NCBI GenBank assembly: GCA_963737075.1
Contig: CAVTRI010000002.1
Span: forward strand, 310,001 to 374,000
Reading direction: 5' to 3'
Origin: CAVTRI01 sp963737075
GTDB lineage: Bacteria > Actinomycetota > Acidimicrobiia > Acidimicrobiales > Palsa-688
Length of the DNA stretch: 64,000 nucleotides
Shown here: in pieces, positions 49,925 to 58,557 of the stretch
Numbering within the stretch: the stretch's first letter is position 1
Layout: every line of letters begins with the position of its first letter
Position numbers and translations under genes: made by a program
The notes under the pieces: generated by a model
Databases searched by the model: none
Told to the model about the DNA's origin: nothing
The model's input: only the letters and a program-made list of their open reading frames with translations

Positions 49925-51035
49925 GTCGAGCGCCTTGACGCCACTTCAGCGCCGGGCTGCGTGGCCCCCTGCGTCGCCGGAGTCCCAGCACGACAGCCAC
50001 GACGGCGCCGACGAGGCTGGCCACGCCACCGGCTGCGAGCAGCAGCGTGTAGCCCTGCCGCCTGGCTGGCGGCAGGTTGTCCCAGTGGGGGCGGGCGTCG
50101 GTGACCACCAGGGCGGCCTCACTGGAGTAGCCCGCTGTCCAACCAGTCGCCGCCAGCTTGTCGGGCGCAACCACCCACGGGTAGCGGGCGTACGGGAGTG
50201 CGTCGCGGGGCACGCCGCGACGCCATAGATCCCAGCTCCAGATGGCCACGGCTCGGGCCAGCCGGTCCGGCAACGGGACGTTGGCCACTCCCCCGGCGAG
50301 GTTGCGCGCCACGTCTTCGCCGATCCCGCGGTCGGGAGCGACGTTGAACACGCCGTGCAGGCGCCGATCCCAGACGTGGAGCACCGCGGCCGCCAGATCG
50401 TCGACGTGAAGAAACTGGACCGGTCGTGCCGGATCGTCGCTGTTCCTCGGCACCCGGGTACCGCCCAGAGCCTCGTACAACGGCCGGCCGCCCGCGCCGA
50501 CAGTCACCGCGGGCCGAAGGATCGACAGCCGCGTACGAGGGTGGTCATCCGCCCACTCGCCGAGCAGCCGCTCCGCTTCGGCCTTGCCAATCGCGAAACG
50601 GAACCCGGGGTTCGGGCGCAGGGGGGCGTCTTCGGTCAGAGGGATCTTGTTGTCCGGCCAGGCGCCGTAGACAGTTGCCGAGGACAGATGCACGACGGTC
50701 TGCGTCTCGGCTCCAGACGCCGCGGCGAGCACCCGGCGCAACGCCCGCTGGTTGGACTCGGCAACTCTGGCGCCGTTCCTCCCGTCGCGCTCGGGTATCC
50801 GCCACGCCAGATGGATGACCGCGTCGGCGCCGGCAAAGAGGGCGTCGAGCTCGTCCGACTGCGGTGCCGGATCCCGGGCCAGGTCGACGACGTGGTCCTC
50901 TACCGCCGAGGGCTGCCCGGCGACCGGAACCACGTCGATCGCGATGACCCGGCTGACCTTCGGGTGATCCGCTAGCAACTGCACGACCCGCTGGCCGAGC
51001 GCTCCGGCCGCGCCGGTAACGACAACCCTACGCAT
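49908..51035 (-). CDS. Extended SDR (NAD-dependent epimerase) with C-terminal membrane helix
   Basis: 375 residues from ATG 51035. The Rossmann motif VVVTGAAGALGQRVV and VIHLAWRIPE, VVHLSSATVYGA are those of extended short-chain dehydrogenases. The catalytic Lys is present in FRFAIGKAEAERLL, but the Tyr four residues before it is Phe, so epimerase chemistry is doubtful. A C-terminal membrane helix (LLLAAGGVASLVGAVVAVVL, about 333-355) anchors it. Related proteins act on sugar nucleotides or steroid-like substrates. It overlaps the HtrA-like gene by 17 bases, convergently. Confidence 0.85.
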   Translation of the reverse strand: MRRVVVTGAAGALGQRVVQLLADHPKVSRVIAIDVVPVAGQPSAVEDHVVDLARDPAPQSDELDALFAGADAVIHLAWRIPERDGRNGARVAESNQRALRRVLAAASGAETQTVVHLSSATVYGAWPDNKIPLTEDAPLRPNPGFRFAIGKAEAERLLGEWADDHPRTRLSILRPAVTVGAGGRPLYEALGGTRVPRNSDDPARPVQFLHVDDLAAAVLHVWDRRLHGVFNVAPDRGIGEDVARNLAGGVANVPLPDRLARAVAIWSWDLWRRGVPRDALPYARYPWVVAPDKLAATGWTAGYSSEAALVVTDARPHWDNLPPARRQGYTLLLAAGGVASLVGAVVAVVLGLRRRRGPRSPALKWRQGARLRSRT

Positions 51036-51138
51036 CGCTCTACCATGCCCCAATGAGCGAGCCGCAGGCGAGCGTGACGGGCGGGATGCCGGCATCGGGG
51101 CGGCAGAAGGCCCCGGTACCGGGGTCGGGGCGGCGGAC

Positions 51139-52344
51139 GTGAGCGAGCCGACGCCCTTTGGGAGTGGGGGTCCGTTCGAGGACCTCATGAAAAATCTGGC
51201 CCGCCTCTTCAGCACCCAGGGGCGCGTCAACTGGGAAATCGCCCGTCAGATCGCGCTCTGGACCGCAACTGAGGGCCAGCCAGACGCCAACCCCGAGCCT
51301 CTCACCCGGGTCCGGCTCGAGGAGTTGTTGCGGGTGGCCGAGCTCCACGTGGGCGAGACGACAGGCCTGTCGCCTTCTTCTAGCGGCCTGCTCAAGGCGA
51401 ACGTCGTCAATCGCAGCGAGTGGGCGTCCAGAACCCTCGAAGCGTGGCACCCCTGGTTCGAACGGCTCGCCGAGGCTGTCAGCCAACACGAGCTCTCAAC
51501 CTCAACTGAAGCGTTGGAGTCAACGGAGGCCGCCGGCGGCGACCAGATGGCGCAGTTGTTCAGCAATCTGCCCCAGCTGCTCGGGCCGATGTTGTTCGGT
51601 TTGCAGGCGGGGGCGATGGTCGGCCAGCTGGCGGCCCGGGCGATGGGCCAGTACGACCTGCCGATGCCTCGGCCGCCTTCTGACGAGCTGCTGTTCGTCG
51701 CCCGGACGATCGACGAGTTCGCGTCCGACTGGAGCCTCCCGCCCGACGATGTCCGGCTTTGGGTGTGCCTCCAGGAGGTCACAGTGCACGCCGTTCTAGG
51801 CCGCCCACATGTCCGCGCCCGGCTCGACGAGCTGATCGGTGCCTACATGAGCGCCTTCCGCCCCGATCCCTCCGCGCTGGAGAGCCGGCTGTCAGGGATC
51901 GACCCGACCGACCTCTCTGGCCTGCAGTCGCTGTTCGGCGACCCCGAGCGGCTGCTCGGGGAGTTGCAGAGCGACGAACAGCGTCGCCTGCAGGTGCCGC
52001 TGCAGGCGGTGTTGGCGGCTGTGTCCGGCTACGTCGACCACGTCCTCGACAGCGCCGGCAAGCGGCTCATCGGCTCCTACGGGCGGCTGACCGAGGCCCT
52101 GCGGCGCCGTCGCCTGGAGGAGGAGCCCGGCAGCCGGATGGTGGGCCAGTTGTTCGGCGTGGCGCTGGACGAGGCCGGATATGACCGGGGGCAGGCGTTC
52201 GTCGCCGGCGTGCTCGAGCGGGCAGGGGAGGAAGGCCTCCGCCGGCTGTGGGCGAAGGCTGTAAACCTGCCGACCCCGGCCGAGATCGGCGCGCCGGGGC
52301 TGTGGCTGGCCCGCATCGACCTGCCAGAGCCGGACGAGGATTAA
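51139..52344 (+). CDS. DUF2342 (zinc-dependent metalloprotease-fold) protein
   Basis: 401 residues from GTG 51139. The family profile is clear: VNWEIARQIALWTATEG near the N-terminus, LPQLLGPMLFGLQAGAMVGQ, ARAMGQYDLPMPR, IDEFASDWSLPPDDVRLWVC, HVRARLDELIGAY and a helical C-terminus (GKRLIGSYGRLTEALRRRRL). The position of the zinc motif, expected HEVTH, reads QEVTV (followed by HAVLG), so the standard HExxH is lost. It is probably catalytically inactive or uses other ligands. It was once linked to F420 biosynthesis by association; its role is unknown. Confidence 0.85.
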   Translation: MSEPTPFGSGGPFEDLMKNLARLFSTQGRVNWEIARQIALWTATEGQPDANPEPLTRVRLEELLRVAELHVGETTGLSPSSSGLLKANVVNRSEWASRTLEAWHPWFERLAEAVSQHELSTSTEALESTEAAGGDQMAQLFSNLPQLLGPMLFGLQAGAMVGQLAARAMGQYDLPMPRPPSDELLFVARTIDEFASDWSLPPDDVRLWVCLQEVTVHAVLGRPHVRARLDELIGAYMSAFRPDPSALESRLSGIDPTDLSGLQSLFGDPERLLGELQSDEQRRLQVPLQAVLAAVSGYVDHVLDSAGKRLIGSYGRLTEALRRRRLEEEPGSRMVGQLFGVALDEAGYDRGQAFVAGVLERAGEEGLRRLWAKAVNLPTPAEIGAPGLWLARIDLPEPDED

Positions 52345-53723
52345 CCGCCGGCGCCCTCGGCGACCCCACCCGCGGGCGCGAGCAGTGGGGTTCCGACTGC
52401 CGGCGCCCACGCCCGCGTCTGACGCTGGCGCATCCACGCCGTGCCCCACACGAACATCCCCGTCCCCGCGAGCATCACACCCGCGATAGTGAGGAATCCC
52501 GCTGCCAGCGACAGCGGGACCAGGGTGGGGACGAGGGCGGCGAGTACCCAACCGAGCTGGCAGACGCCTTCGTAGTAGCCCAAGAGGCGACTCCGGGCAG
52601 CGGAGGGCGCGTCCCGCTGCACCAACGCGTCACAGGCGACCTTGGCGACAGCGCCTCCGAGTGCGACCACGAAGGCGAGCACGACGGCGGAGGGACGGAG
52701 ATGGGCGACGCCGATCTCGGTCACGGCCAACGCGACGGCACCCATCGCGAAGGCGCACACCACCATGATGTGGTGCTCGCGCAGGTGACGCCGGAACCAC
52801 GGGGCCACCGCGGCGCCGATGAGGGTGCCGGCCACGCCCGAGACACCCACGATCCCGTACCAGATGAGCGGGGCATGGTCGTGCCGGAACCCGAATGCGA
52901 CCAGTGCGGTCATCAGCCCCGCCATTCCCCGCACGGTTGCCATGAACGCGCTGGCCAGGGGGAGACCACCGGCGGGGAACGTCCCCGGACCGTCAAGGTC
53001 TTCCGCCGCTACCAGCGGAGAAACGACTGGCGCGCCGTCTGCTGCCGCCCGACCCGGCACCCAGCCTCCTGTGGGCGGCGCCGGAAGCCGAAGGGCTTGC
53101 CACGCGCACACCGCAAACAGGACGGCGTCGACGTACAGGATCGCGGCGCTGCCGAACGTCTTCAATGCCGCGCCGCCTCCTAGGACGGCCACGGAGGTGA
53201 CGACGGAGGAACCGACGGCCAGCTTGGCGTTGGCCTCGACGAGCTCCGCTTGCCGATCCACGACGCTCGGTACGAGCGCCGCCTTGCCCACGAGGTACGT
53301 CTTGGAGCACACGAGACTGAGAAACGCGGCCGGGAAGAGCCAGAAGCTGTGAACCCAGAACGCCATCAACACGCACGTCCCCGCGCGCCCCACCGCCGAC
53401 AGCCACACCATGAACCGCTGGCCACCCTGGACCCGGTCCATCAGCGGCCCGATGAACGGCCCCACCACGATGAAGGGCAGCACCGTGCAGGCCAGGCCCA
53501 GGGCCGTACGCCCGCGCGCGGCGTGCAACGGCACGCTGACGAACAATGATCCCGCCAGCGCCACCACCACGAGCGTGTCGCCCGCCGACGAACACGCGTG
53601 GACGACCGCCAGCCGCCCGAAGCGGCCCAGCCGAACGGGGCTGCTATCCGGGCCGAGGCGGATCAGGTAGGTCGCAAGCCGCCGGAACCCGGCGGGCAGT
53701 GGGCGAACGGTGAGCGTGGGCAT
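52341..53723 (-). CDS. MFS transporter
   Basis: 460 residues from ATG 53723, in preference to the open frame that extends 14 codons upstream. Twelve helices are predicted (LVVVALAGSLFVSVPL, CTVLPFIVVGPFIGPLMDRV, SFWLFPAAFLSLVCSKTYL, VVLAFVVALGGAVAKVACDA, LAAGFLTIAGVMLAGTGMFV). The loop PFIGPLMDRVQGGQRFMVW corresponds to the MFS helix 2-3 signature and KTYLVGKAALVPSVV to the antiporter-like motif C region of drug/H+ exporters. The substrate is not evident. It overlaps DUF2342 by 4 bases, convergently. Confidence 0.85.
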   Translation of the reverse strand: MPTLTVRPLPAGFRRLATYLIRLGPDSSPVRLGRFGRLAVVHACSSAGDTLVVVALAGSLFVSVPLHAARGRTALGLACTVLPFIVVGPFIGPLMDRVQGGQRFMVWLSAVGRAGTCVLMAFWVHSFWLFPAAFLSLVCSKTYLVGKAALVPSVVDRQAELVEANAKLAVGSSVVTSVAVLGGGAALKTFGSAAILYVDAVLFAVCAWQALRLPAPPTGGWVPGRAAADGAPVVSPLVAAEDLDGPGTFPAGGLPLASAFMATVRGMAGLMTALVAFGFRHDHAPLIWYGIVGVSGVAGTLIGAAVAPWFRRHLREHHIMVVCAFAMGAVALAVTEIGVAHLRPSAVVLAFVVALGGAVAKVACDALVQRDAPSAARSRLLGYYEGVCQLGWVLAALVPTLVPLSLAAGFLTIAGVMLAGTGMFVWGTAWMRQRQTRAWAPAVGTPLLAPAGGVAEGAGG

Positions 53724-53775
53724 TTCTCCGGCAAGCGTAAATCCTCGCCGGTCCACGCCGACCACCGCTTAGCCC

Positions 53776-54480
53776 CTAAGTAACCGGATGGGTCTCCAGC
53801 TTGTAGCCGAGGCCCCGGATGGTGGTGATCCGGCTGCCGCCGTCAGGGTCGTCGATCTTGGCCCGCAACCGCTTGACGTGCACGTCGAGGGTCTTGGTGT
53901 CGCCGACATAGTGAGGGCCCCACACACGGTCGATCAGCGTCTCACGGGTAAGAACGCGGCCGGCGTTGCTCATCAACAACTCCAGCAGTTCGAACTCCTT
54001 GAGCGGCAATACGACCGGCACCGACCGGAGGTGCACTTCGTGGCGATCCGGGTCGAGGCGGAGGTCGCCGACTTCGAGGATGGACCCATCGCCCAGCCCG
54101 CCTTCGGGAGGCGGTGACCGGCGCAGCACCGCGCGCATCCTGGCCACCAGCTCTCGCAGCCGGTACGGCTTGGTGACGTAGTCGTCGGCGCCGACCTCCA
54201 ACCCGACGACAGTGTCGATCTCGCTGCTCTTGGCTGTGACCATGATGATCGGGACCCGTGAACGGGTCCGCAGCTCGCGGCACACGTCGATTCCGGACAA
54301 CCGGGGCAGCCACACGTCGAGCAGGACGAGGTCAGGACGGGTCTGATCGAAGCGTTCCAGCCCTTCCACGCCGTCGCGGGCCACGGCGACCAGGAAACCC
54401 TCGCGCTTGAGGCTGACGACCAGCGCCTCGACGAACGACTCCTCGTCCTCGACGATCAGGACCGTCGGCGGATCAGCCAT
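53776..54480 (-). CDS. phoP: OmpR-type response regulator of the phosphate regulon (PhoP/RegX3-like)
   Basis: 234 residues. The receiver has VLIVEDEESFVEALVVSLKR, phospho-Asp in LVLLDVWLPRLSGIDV (about 55) and Lys in YVTKPYRLRELVARM. The winged-helix output domain includes VVLPLKEFELLELLMSNAGR, VLTRETLIDRVWG and TLDVHVKRLRAKIDD, then TIRGLGYKLE. It should bind the 11-base GTTCAC repeats upstream of pstS and the PHS symporter. The start overlaps the kinase stop by 8 bases. Symbol by context: it may equally be called regX3 or phoB. Confidence 0.9.
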   Translation of the reverse strand: MADPPTVLIVEDEESFVEALVVSLKREGFLVAVARDGVEGLERFDQTRPDLVLLDVWLPRLSGIDVCRELRTRSRVPIIMVTAKSSEIDTVVGLEVGADDYVTKPYRLRELVARMRAVLRRSPPPEGGLGDGSILEVGDLRLDPDRHEVHLRSVPVVLPLKEFELLELLMSNAGRVLTRETLIDRVWGPHYVGDTKTLDVHVKRLRAKIDDPDGGSRITTIRGLGYKLETHPVT

Positions 54481-55558
54481 CGTCGGCCCACGCCTTCTCG
54501 CCGCCGGGGCGCGGGATACGAAGGGTGAACGTCGAGCCCTCGCCCTCGATCGACGTGACGCTGATCGTGCCGCCGTGGTTGGCAGCCACGTGACGCACGA
54601 GCGACAACCCGAGACCCGTTCCCCCCGTAGAACGCGACCGAGCCCGATCGACCCGGTAGAAGCGTTCGAAGATTCGCTCCAGGTCGCGGGCGGGGATACC
54701 GATGCCCTGGTCGGTGACTTCGACGTACGCCCACGGGCCGTCGGCACCGGCCTCCACCCGAATCGCCGACCCGGCGTCCGAGTACTTGATGGCATTGTCG
54801 ACCAGGTTGGCCACCGCCGAGGTCAGGTCCCGGGCCACGCAGGCGACCGCCACCCCGTCTGAAGGGTCGATCACGTCGAGCGCGATCCCCTTGCTCGCTG
54901 CCTTCGGCTGCAGCGGCTCGATGGCTTCGCGCACCAGGTCCGCCAGGGCTGCCACCTCCGGCGCCTCTTCGGTCTCGGCCTCGATGCGCCCCAGGTCGAG
55001 CAGGTTGTCGACCAGCTGGCCGAGGCGCTGCGCTTCGGCGCCGATGCGGGCCGCCAGCCGCGCCACCACGTCGGCGTCCTCCTCGCCGTCCAGCGTTTCT
55101 GCCAGGAGGCTGAGGGCTCCGATCGGCGTTTTCAGCTCGTGGGTGACGTTGGCGACGAAATCCCTCCGGATGGCGTCTGTCCGCTGGCGTTCCGACACAT
55201 CCTCGATTACGGCGACCGCGCCGAGCGGCCGACGAGCGTCGCCGAGCGGCGTGGCCTGGATCGAGAGCCCACGACGGACGGGCGCGAACAGATCGAGGGT
55301 GCGCTCACCGGCCTCGCCGCGGCACGCCCGTTCGAGCAGGTCGCTGACGGCTTCGTCGACGAGCACCTCGCCGAGCCGGCCCCCGATGAGCTTGTCGGCG
55401 ACCGGGTTGCGGTACAGCTCGTCACCGTGCTCGTCGGAGACGATGACGCCGATCGTGACCGCGTCCAGCGCCGCTCCGAGCCGGCGCATCGACAGATCGT
55501 CGGACGGCGCGCGCTGTTCCTCGAGGGGGGCCGCACGGCGTTGGATGCTGTACCGCAC
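54473..55558 (-). CDS. phoR: Sensor histidine kinase of the phosphate regulon (PhoR/SenX3-like)
   Basis: About 361 residues from GTG 55558. A PAS domain (ALDAVTIGVIVSDEHGDELY to VAVIEDVSERQ), HisKA with phospho-His in RDFVANVTHELKTPIGALSL, and HATPase_c with N-box AVANLVDNAIKYSD, G1 VTDQGIGIPARDLERIFERF and GLGLSLVRHVAANHGG. Unlike SenX3 and PhoR of most species, it has no membrane helices, so it would sense through PstSCAB and PhoU-like partners or be cytosolic. An 11-codon mini-ORF with AGGAG (ATG 55595) ends two bases before this GTG; longer in-frame GTG 55621 lacks a ribosome site. Confidence 0.85.
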   Translation of the reverse strand: MRYSIQRRAAPLEEQRAPSDDLSMRRLGAALDAVTIGVIVSDEHGDELYRNPVADKLIGGRLGEVLVDEAVSDLLERACRGEAGERTLDLFAPVRRGLSIQATPLGDARRPLGAVAVIEDVSERQRTDAIRRDFVANVTHELKTPIGALSLLAETLDGEEDADVVARLAARIGAEAQRLGQLVDNLLDLGRIEAETEEAPEVAALADLVREAIEPLQPKAASKGIALDVIDPSDGVAVACVARDLTSAVANLVDNAIKYSDAGSAIRVEAGADGPWAYVEVTDQGIGIPARDLERIFERFYRVDRARSRSTGGTGLGLSLVRHVAANHGGTISVTSIEGEGSTFTLRIPRPGGEKAWADDG

Positions 55559-55687
55559 GCTAACGGCGCCTACGTGGGCGGACGGTGTCTGACATGGTGG
55601 ACTCCTGAGCGCCGGGCGCACGGCGGGGCCGGCGCCGACGCTGATCCGTACCGTATGGTCGCCGGGGAACCGTGCCCCGACGCCTCG

Positions 55688-55720
55688 GTTAACTCAGGGT
55701 AAATGATGGCTGAACAGTTC
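55688..55720 (+). promoter_or_regulatory. Degenerate Pho-box-like repeats upstream of pstB
   Basis: Three contiguous 11-base units, GTTAACTCAGG, GTAAATGATGG and CTGAACAGTTC, lie 45 bases before the pstB start. Only the spacing and the first G-T resemble the clear boxes at 33154 and 59792, so binding by PhoP is possible but weakly supported. Confidence 0.35.
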
Positions 55721-55764
55721 CGGGCGAGCGTGCGGGTCACCGGGTAAGCCGCCATGCTGTTGGG

Positions 55765-56616
55765 GTGACGGAGCAGACCACCAACCTCGCGACCTCCGAA
55801 CACGATTTTGAAGGTCCGGGTCTGACGGGGACCGCACTCGCAGAGCGCCAGGTCGTCTTCGGGGTCGAGCACGTCAACTTCTTCTACGGAAACTTCCAGG
55901 CGCTGCACGACATCTCCCTGGATATCTTCCAGCATCAGATCACGGCGCTGATCGGCCCGTCGGGTTGCGGCAAGACAACGTTCCTCCGCTGCCTCAACCG
56001 GATGAACGACCTGATCCCCCGAACTCGCTTGGAAGGCACGATTCGCTACCACGACAGCGATCTCTATGGGGCGTCCGTACGACCCATCGACCTCCGCCGG
56101 CGGGTCGGGATGGTGTTTCAGAAGCCCAACCCCTTCCCGAAGTCTATCTACGACAACATCGCCTTCGCCCCGCGGGCCAACGGCGTGCCGCGCGACCAGA
56201 TCGACCGGGTCGTCGAGCAGTCGCTGCGATCCGCGGCGCTCTGGGACGAGGTCAAGGACAAGCTCAAGCAGAGCGCCTTCGCCCTGTCCGGCGGCCAGCA
56301 GCAGCGCCTGTGCATCGCGCGGGCGCTCGCGGTAAGACCGGACGTCATCCTCATGGACGAGCCGTGCTCTGCGCTGGACCCGATCGCCACCGCTCGTATC
56401 GAAGAACTGCTGATGCAGCTGGCATCGGAGTACACGATCGTCATCGTCACCCACAACCTGCAGGAGGCCAGCCGGGCGTCGCACCGCACCGCCTTCTTCA
56501 CCACCGACACCGAAAAGGGCGGGGGTCAGCTGGTCGAGGTGGATCTGACGGCCCGGATCTTCACCGACCCGTTCGATCCGCGGACCGAGGACTACATCAC
56601 CGGACGCTTCGGCTGA
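55765..56616 (+). CDS. pstB: Phosphate ABC transporter ATP-binding protein PstB
   Basis: 283 residues. Walker A LIGPSGCGKTTFLRCLNRMN, Q-loop GMVFQKPNPFPKSIYDNIAF (the PNPFPKS string is PstB-specific), signature FALSGGQQQRLCIARALAV, Walker B VILMDEPCSALDPIAT and H-loop IVIVTHNLQEASRASHRTAF. The N-terminus is about 30 residues longer than usual. It energises phosphate import through PstC and PstA. It is placed alone on the plus strand, away from pstSCA and convergent with pstA, and lacks a neighbouring phoU. Confidence 0.96.
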   Translation: MTEQTTNLATSEHDFEGPGLTGTALAERQVVFGVEHVNFFYGNFQALHDISLDIFQHQITALIGPSGCGKTTFLRCLNRMNDLIPRTRLEGTIRYHDSDLYGASVRPIDLRRRVGMVFQKPNPFPKSIYDNIAFAPRANGVPRDQIDRVVEQSLRSAALWDEVKDKLKQSAFALSGGQQQRLCIARALAVRPDVILMDEPCSALDPIATARIEELLMQLASEYTIVIVTHNLQEASRASHRTAFFTTDTEKGGGQLVEVDLTARIFTDPFDPRTEDYITGRFG

Positions 56617-56621
56617 GCCTC

Positions 56622-56638
56622 GGCGCCCCTGGGGCGCC
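56622..56638. terminator. Hairpin between convergent pstB and pstA
   Basis: Perfect 8-base inverted repeat GGCGCCCC-T-GGGGCGCC in the 31-base gap between the two stop codons. It may end transcripts from both sides. There is no U-tract in either direction, as is common in high-GC actinobacteria. Confidence 0.5.
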
Positions 56639-56647
56639 CACCGGCCG

Positions 56648-57502
56648 TCAGAGCGCCATGCGTTCGGTCTGCCTGCGGGATCGCGAGGCGACCAGCCGCC
56701 CGAGGGCGATGAGGATGACCAGGATGACGAGGGTCGTTGCCGCTGCAGCTGCCGCGAGCTGATGGGCGCTCTTACCCGGGAGCGAGACGTTCGTGAAGGT
56801 CACGTACGTCAGATACGGCACCTGGTGGTGAAACAGCTGCAGACTGGGGTTCTGTCCGTCGAGGAACCCGGCCGTGAACAGCAGCGGCGCCGTCTCGCCG
56901 GTCGAGATGGCGAGAGCCAGGATCAGTCCGCTGATGATGCCGGGCAGCGCCGGGGGGACCAGGATCCGCCACACCGTCCGGCCACGGGCGACTCCCAGGC
57001 CGGCGGCCGCCTCCCGCAGGCTCGACGGCACTTGGCGAAGTGCCAGCTCGGTCGTCCTGATGATGTACGGCAGCACGAGCACCGACAGTGCGAGCACAGC
57101 GGCCATCAACGACTCGCCCCAGTGCAGCCCGACAACGAGCGCCGTGTAGCCGACGAAACCGATGACGATCGACGGGATACCAGCGAGCACTTCTGAGAAG
57201 AAGCGCAGAACCGAGCCAAGTCGGGATGACGCGAACTCGGCCAGGTAGACGCCACCGGTCACACCGATCGTGCCGGCGACGATGAGCACCCCAAGCAGCA
57301 GAAGGAGCGTGCCGAGAATCGCGTTTTGCAGCCCGCCGTGGTCGCCCTGCGTCGGCTGCGTCAGCAGCCTCGGCGACAACGACGGCCACGCCTGGTGAAA
57401 CACGCTGATGATGATGCTGACAGCCGGTAGGACGATGAACGCGAAGGCGACGACGCACAGACCCCAGAAGATGCGGTTGCGTGTTCGGCGGCTGAACAGC
57501 AT
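56648..57502 (-). CDS. pstA: Phosphate ABC transporter permease PstA
   Basis: 284 residues from ATG 57502, overlapping the pstC stop (TAATG). Six membrane helices, with the binding-protein-dependent transport EAA loop in SSLREAAAGLGVARGRTVWR then ILVPPALPGIISGLILALA. AGIPSIVIGFVGYTALVVGL and GETAPLLFTAGF are PstA/PstC-typical. It forms the channel with PstC. Expressed with pstS and pstC from the Pho-box promoter at 59.8 kb. Confidence 0.94.
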   Translation of the reverse strand: MLFSRRTRNRIFWGLCVVAFAFIVLPAVSIIISVFHQAWPSLSPRLLTQPTQGDHGGLQNAILGTLLLLLGVLIVAGTIGVTGGVYLAEFASSRLGSVLRFFSEVLAGIPSIVIGFVGYTALVVGLHWGESLMAAVLALSVLVLPYIIRTTELALRQVPSSLREAAAGLGVARGRTVWRILVPPALPGIISGLILALAISTGETAPLLFTAGFLDGQNPSLQLFHHQVPYLTYVTFTNVSLPGKSAHQLAAAAAATTLVILVILIALGRLVASRSRRQTERMAL

Positions 57503-58557
57503 TAGATGCCCCTCCCGACCGGAAGACCGGTTTCTCCACCGAGGCGACGGGCGACCCACCGGCCCGCGAAGTTGGTGATGAGCGTGATGACCAACAGCAC
57601 CAGGCCCAGATAGGCGAGGGCGTGCACCCCCATGCCAGTGAAGTCGTTGAACGCACCGTCCAGGAGCGCGGCGATCGTGGCCGCCATGCTGGAGAAGGCG
57701 TCGAAGATGCTGTGCGGGTAGCCATTCAGGAGATTGCCGCTGATGAGCAGCACCGCTATCGTCTCGCCGAGGGCCCGGGCCCACCCGAGCAGCGCGGCCG
57801 CGGCCACGCCGGTGCGGATGAAGGGGATCGTCACCAGGCGGACCGACTCTGACGAGGTGAGCCCCAGCGCGACCGCGCCTTCCTTGGTGAGAGGCGGCAC
57901 GCTGCGGATCAGCTCGCGGGTGGTGGCGGCGATGATCGGAATGATCATGACGGTGAGCACCAGCGATGCGCTGAGCAGGCCCTCACCTGGCGGCACGGGC
58001 TTGCTCAGCCACGGGATGCCCAGATGGGAAATCGGCTTGAAGATGTTGCGAGCCATGAAGGGGCCGAACGTGTAGACGCCCCATAGGCCGTAGACCACGC
58101 TCGGGATGCCGGCCAGCAGTTCGAGGAAGACGCCCAGCGCCCCCTGCAGGCGCCGGGGGATCTTTTCGACGAGGAGGACAGCCCCGCCGAGGCTGATGGG
58201 CACCGCAAGGACCAGAGCGATCAGGGACGACACGATGGTGCCGAAGATCAGCGGCAGGATGCCGTAGGTCGCCCCGTGCGCCGCCTTGTAGCCGTTGCGG
58301 ATCTCGAGGGCCGGGGAGTTGAGGTTGCCAAACGAGAACGTCTTGGACGTGAAGAACCCGGTTCCCGCGAACCTGATCGCGGGGTACGCCTCCTTGAACA
58401 TCTGATAGCCGAGAAAGGCGAGGGCGAAGCCCGGTATCAGGGCGGCGACAGCGAGCAGAGGCCGCGTCCAGCGATCCAGACGTGTGTGGTCCGACAGCCG
58501 TCGGGCTCGTGCCGACGGCTGTCGGACCGGCGCTGTGACCACGGGTGTGGCCGTCAA
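57502..58557 (-). CDS. pstC: Phosphate ABC transporter permease PstC
   Basis: 351 residues. The N-terminal cytoplasmic arm precedes six helices. PLIFGTIVSSLIALVLAVPI, LLAGIPSVVYGLWGVYTFGP, the EAA-type loop VPPLTKEGAVALGLTSSESV and ARALGETIAVLLISGN are PstC signatures. It overlaps pstS (ATGA at 58554-58557) and pstA by one base, so the three are translationally coupled. It is the partner channel subunit of PstA. Confidence 0.95.
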   Translation of the reverse strand: MTATPVVTAPVRQPSARARRLSDHTRLDRWTRPLLAVAALIPGFALAFLGYQMFKEAYPAIRFAGTGFFTSKTFSFGNLNSPALEIRNGYKAAHGATYGILPLIFGTIVSSLIALVLAVPISLGGAVLLVEKIPRRLQGALGVFLELLAGIPSVVYGLWGVYTFGPFMARNIFKPISHLGIPWLSKPVPPGEGLLSASLVLTVMIIPIIAATTRELIRSVPPLTKEGAVALGLTSSESVRLVTIPFIRTGVAAAALLGWARALGETIAVLLISGNLLNGYPHSIFDAFSSMAATIAALLDGAFNDFTGMGVHALAYLGLVLLVITLITNFAGRWVARRLGGETGLPVGRGI

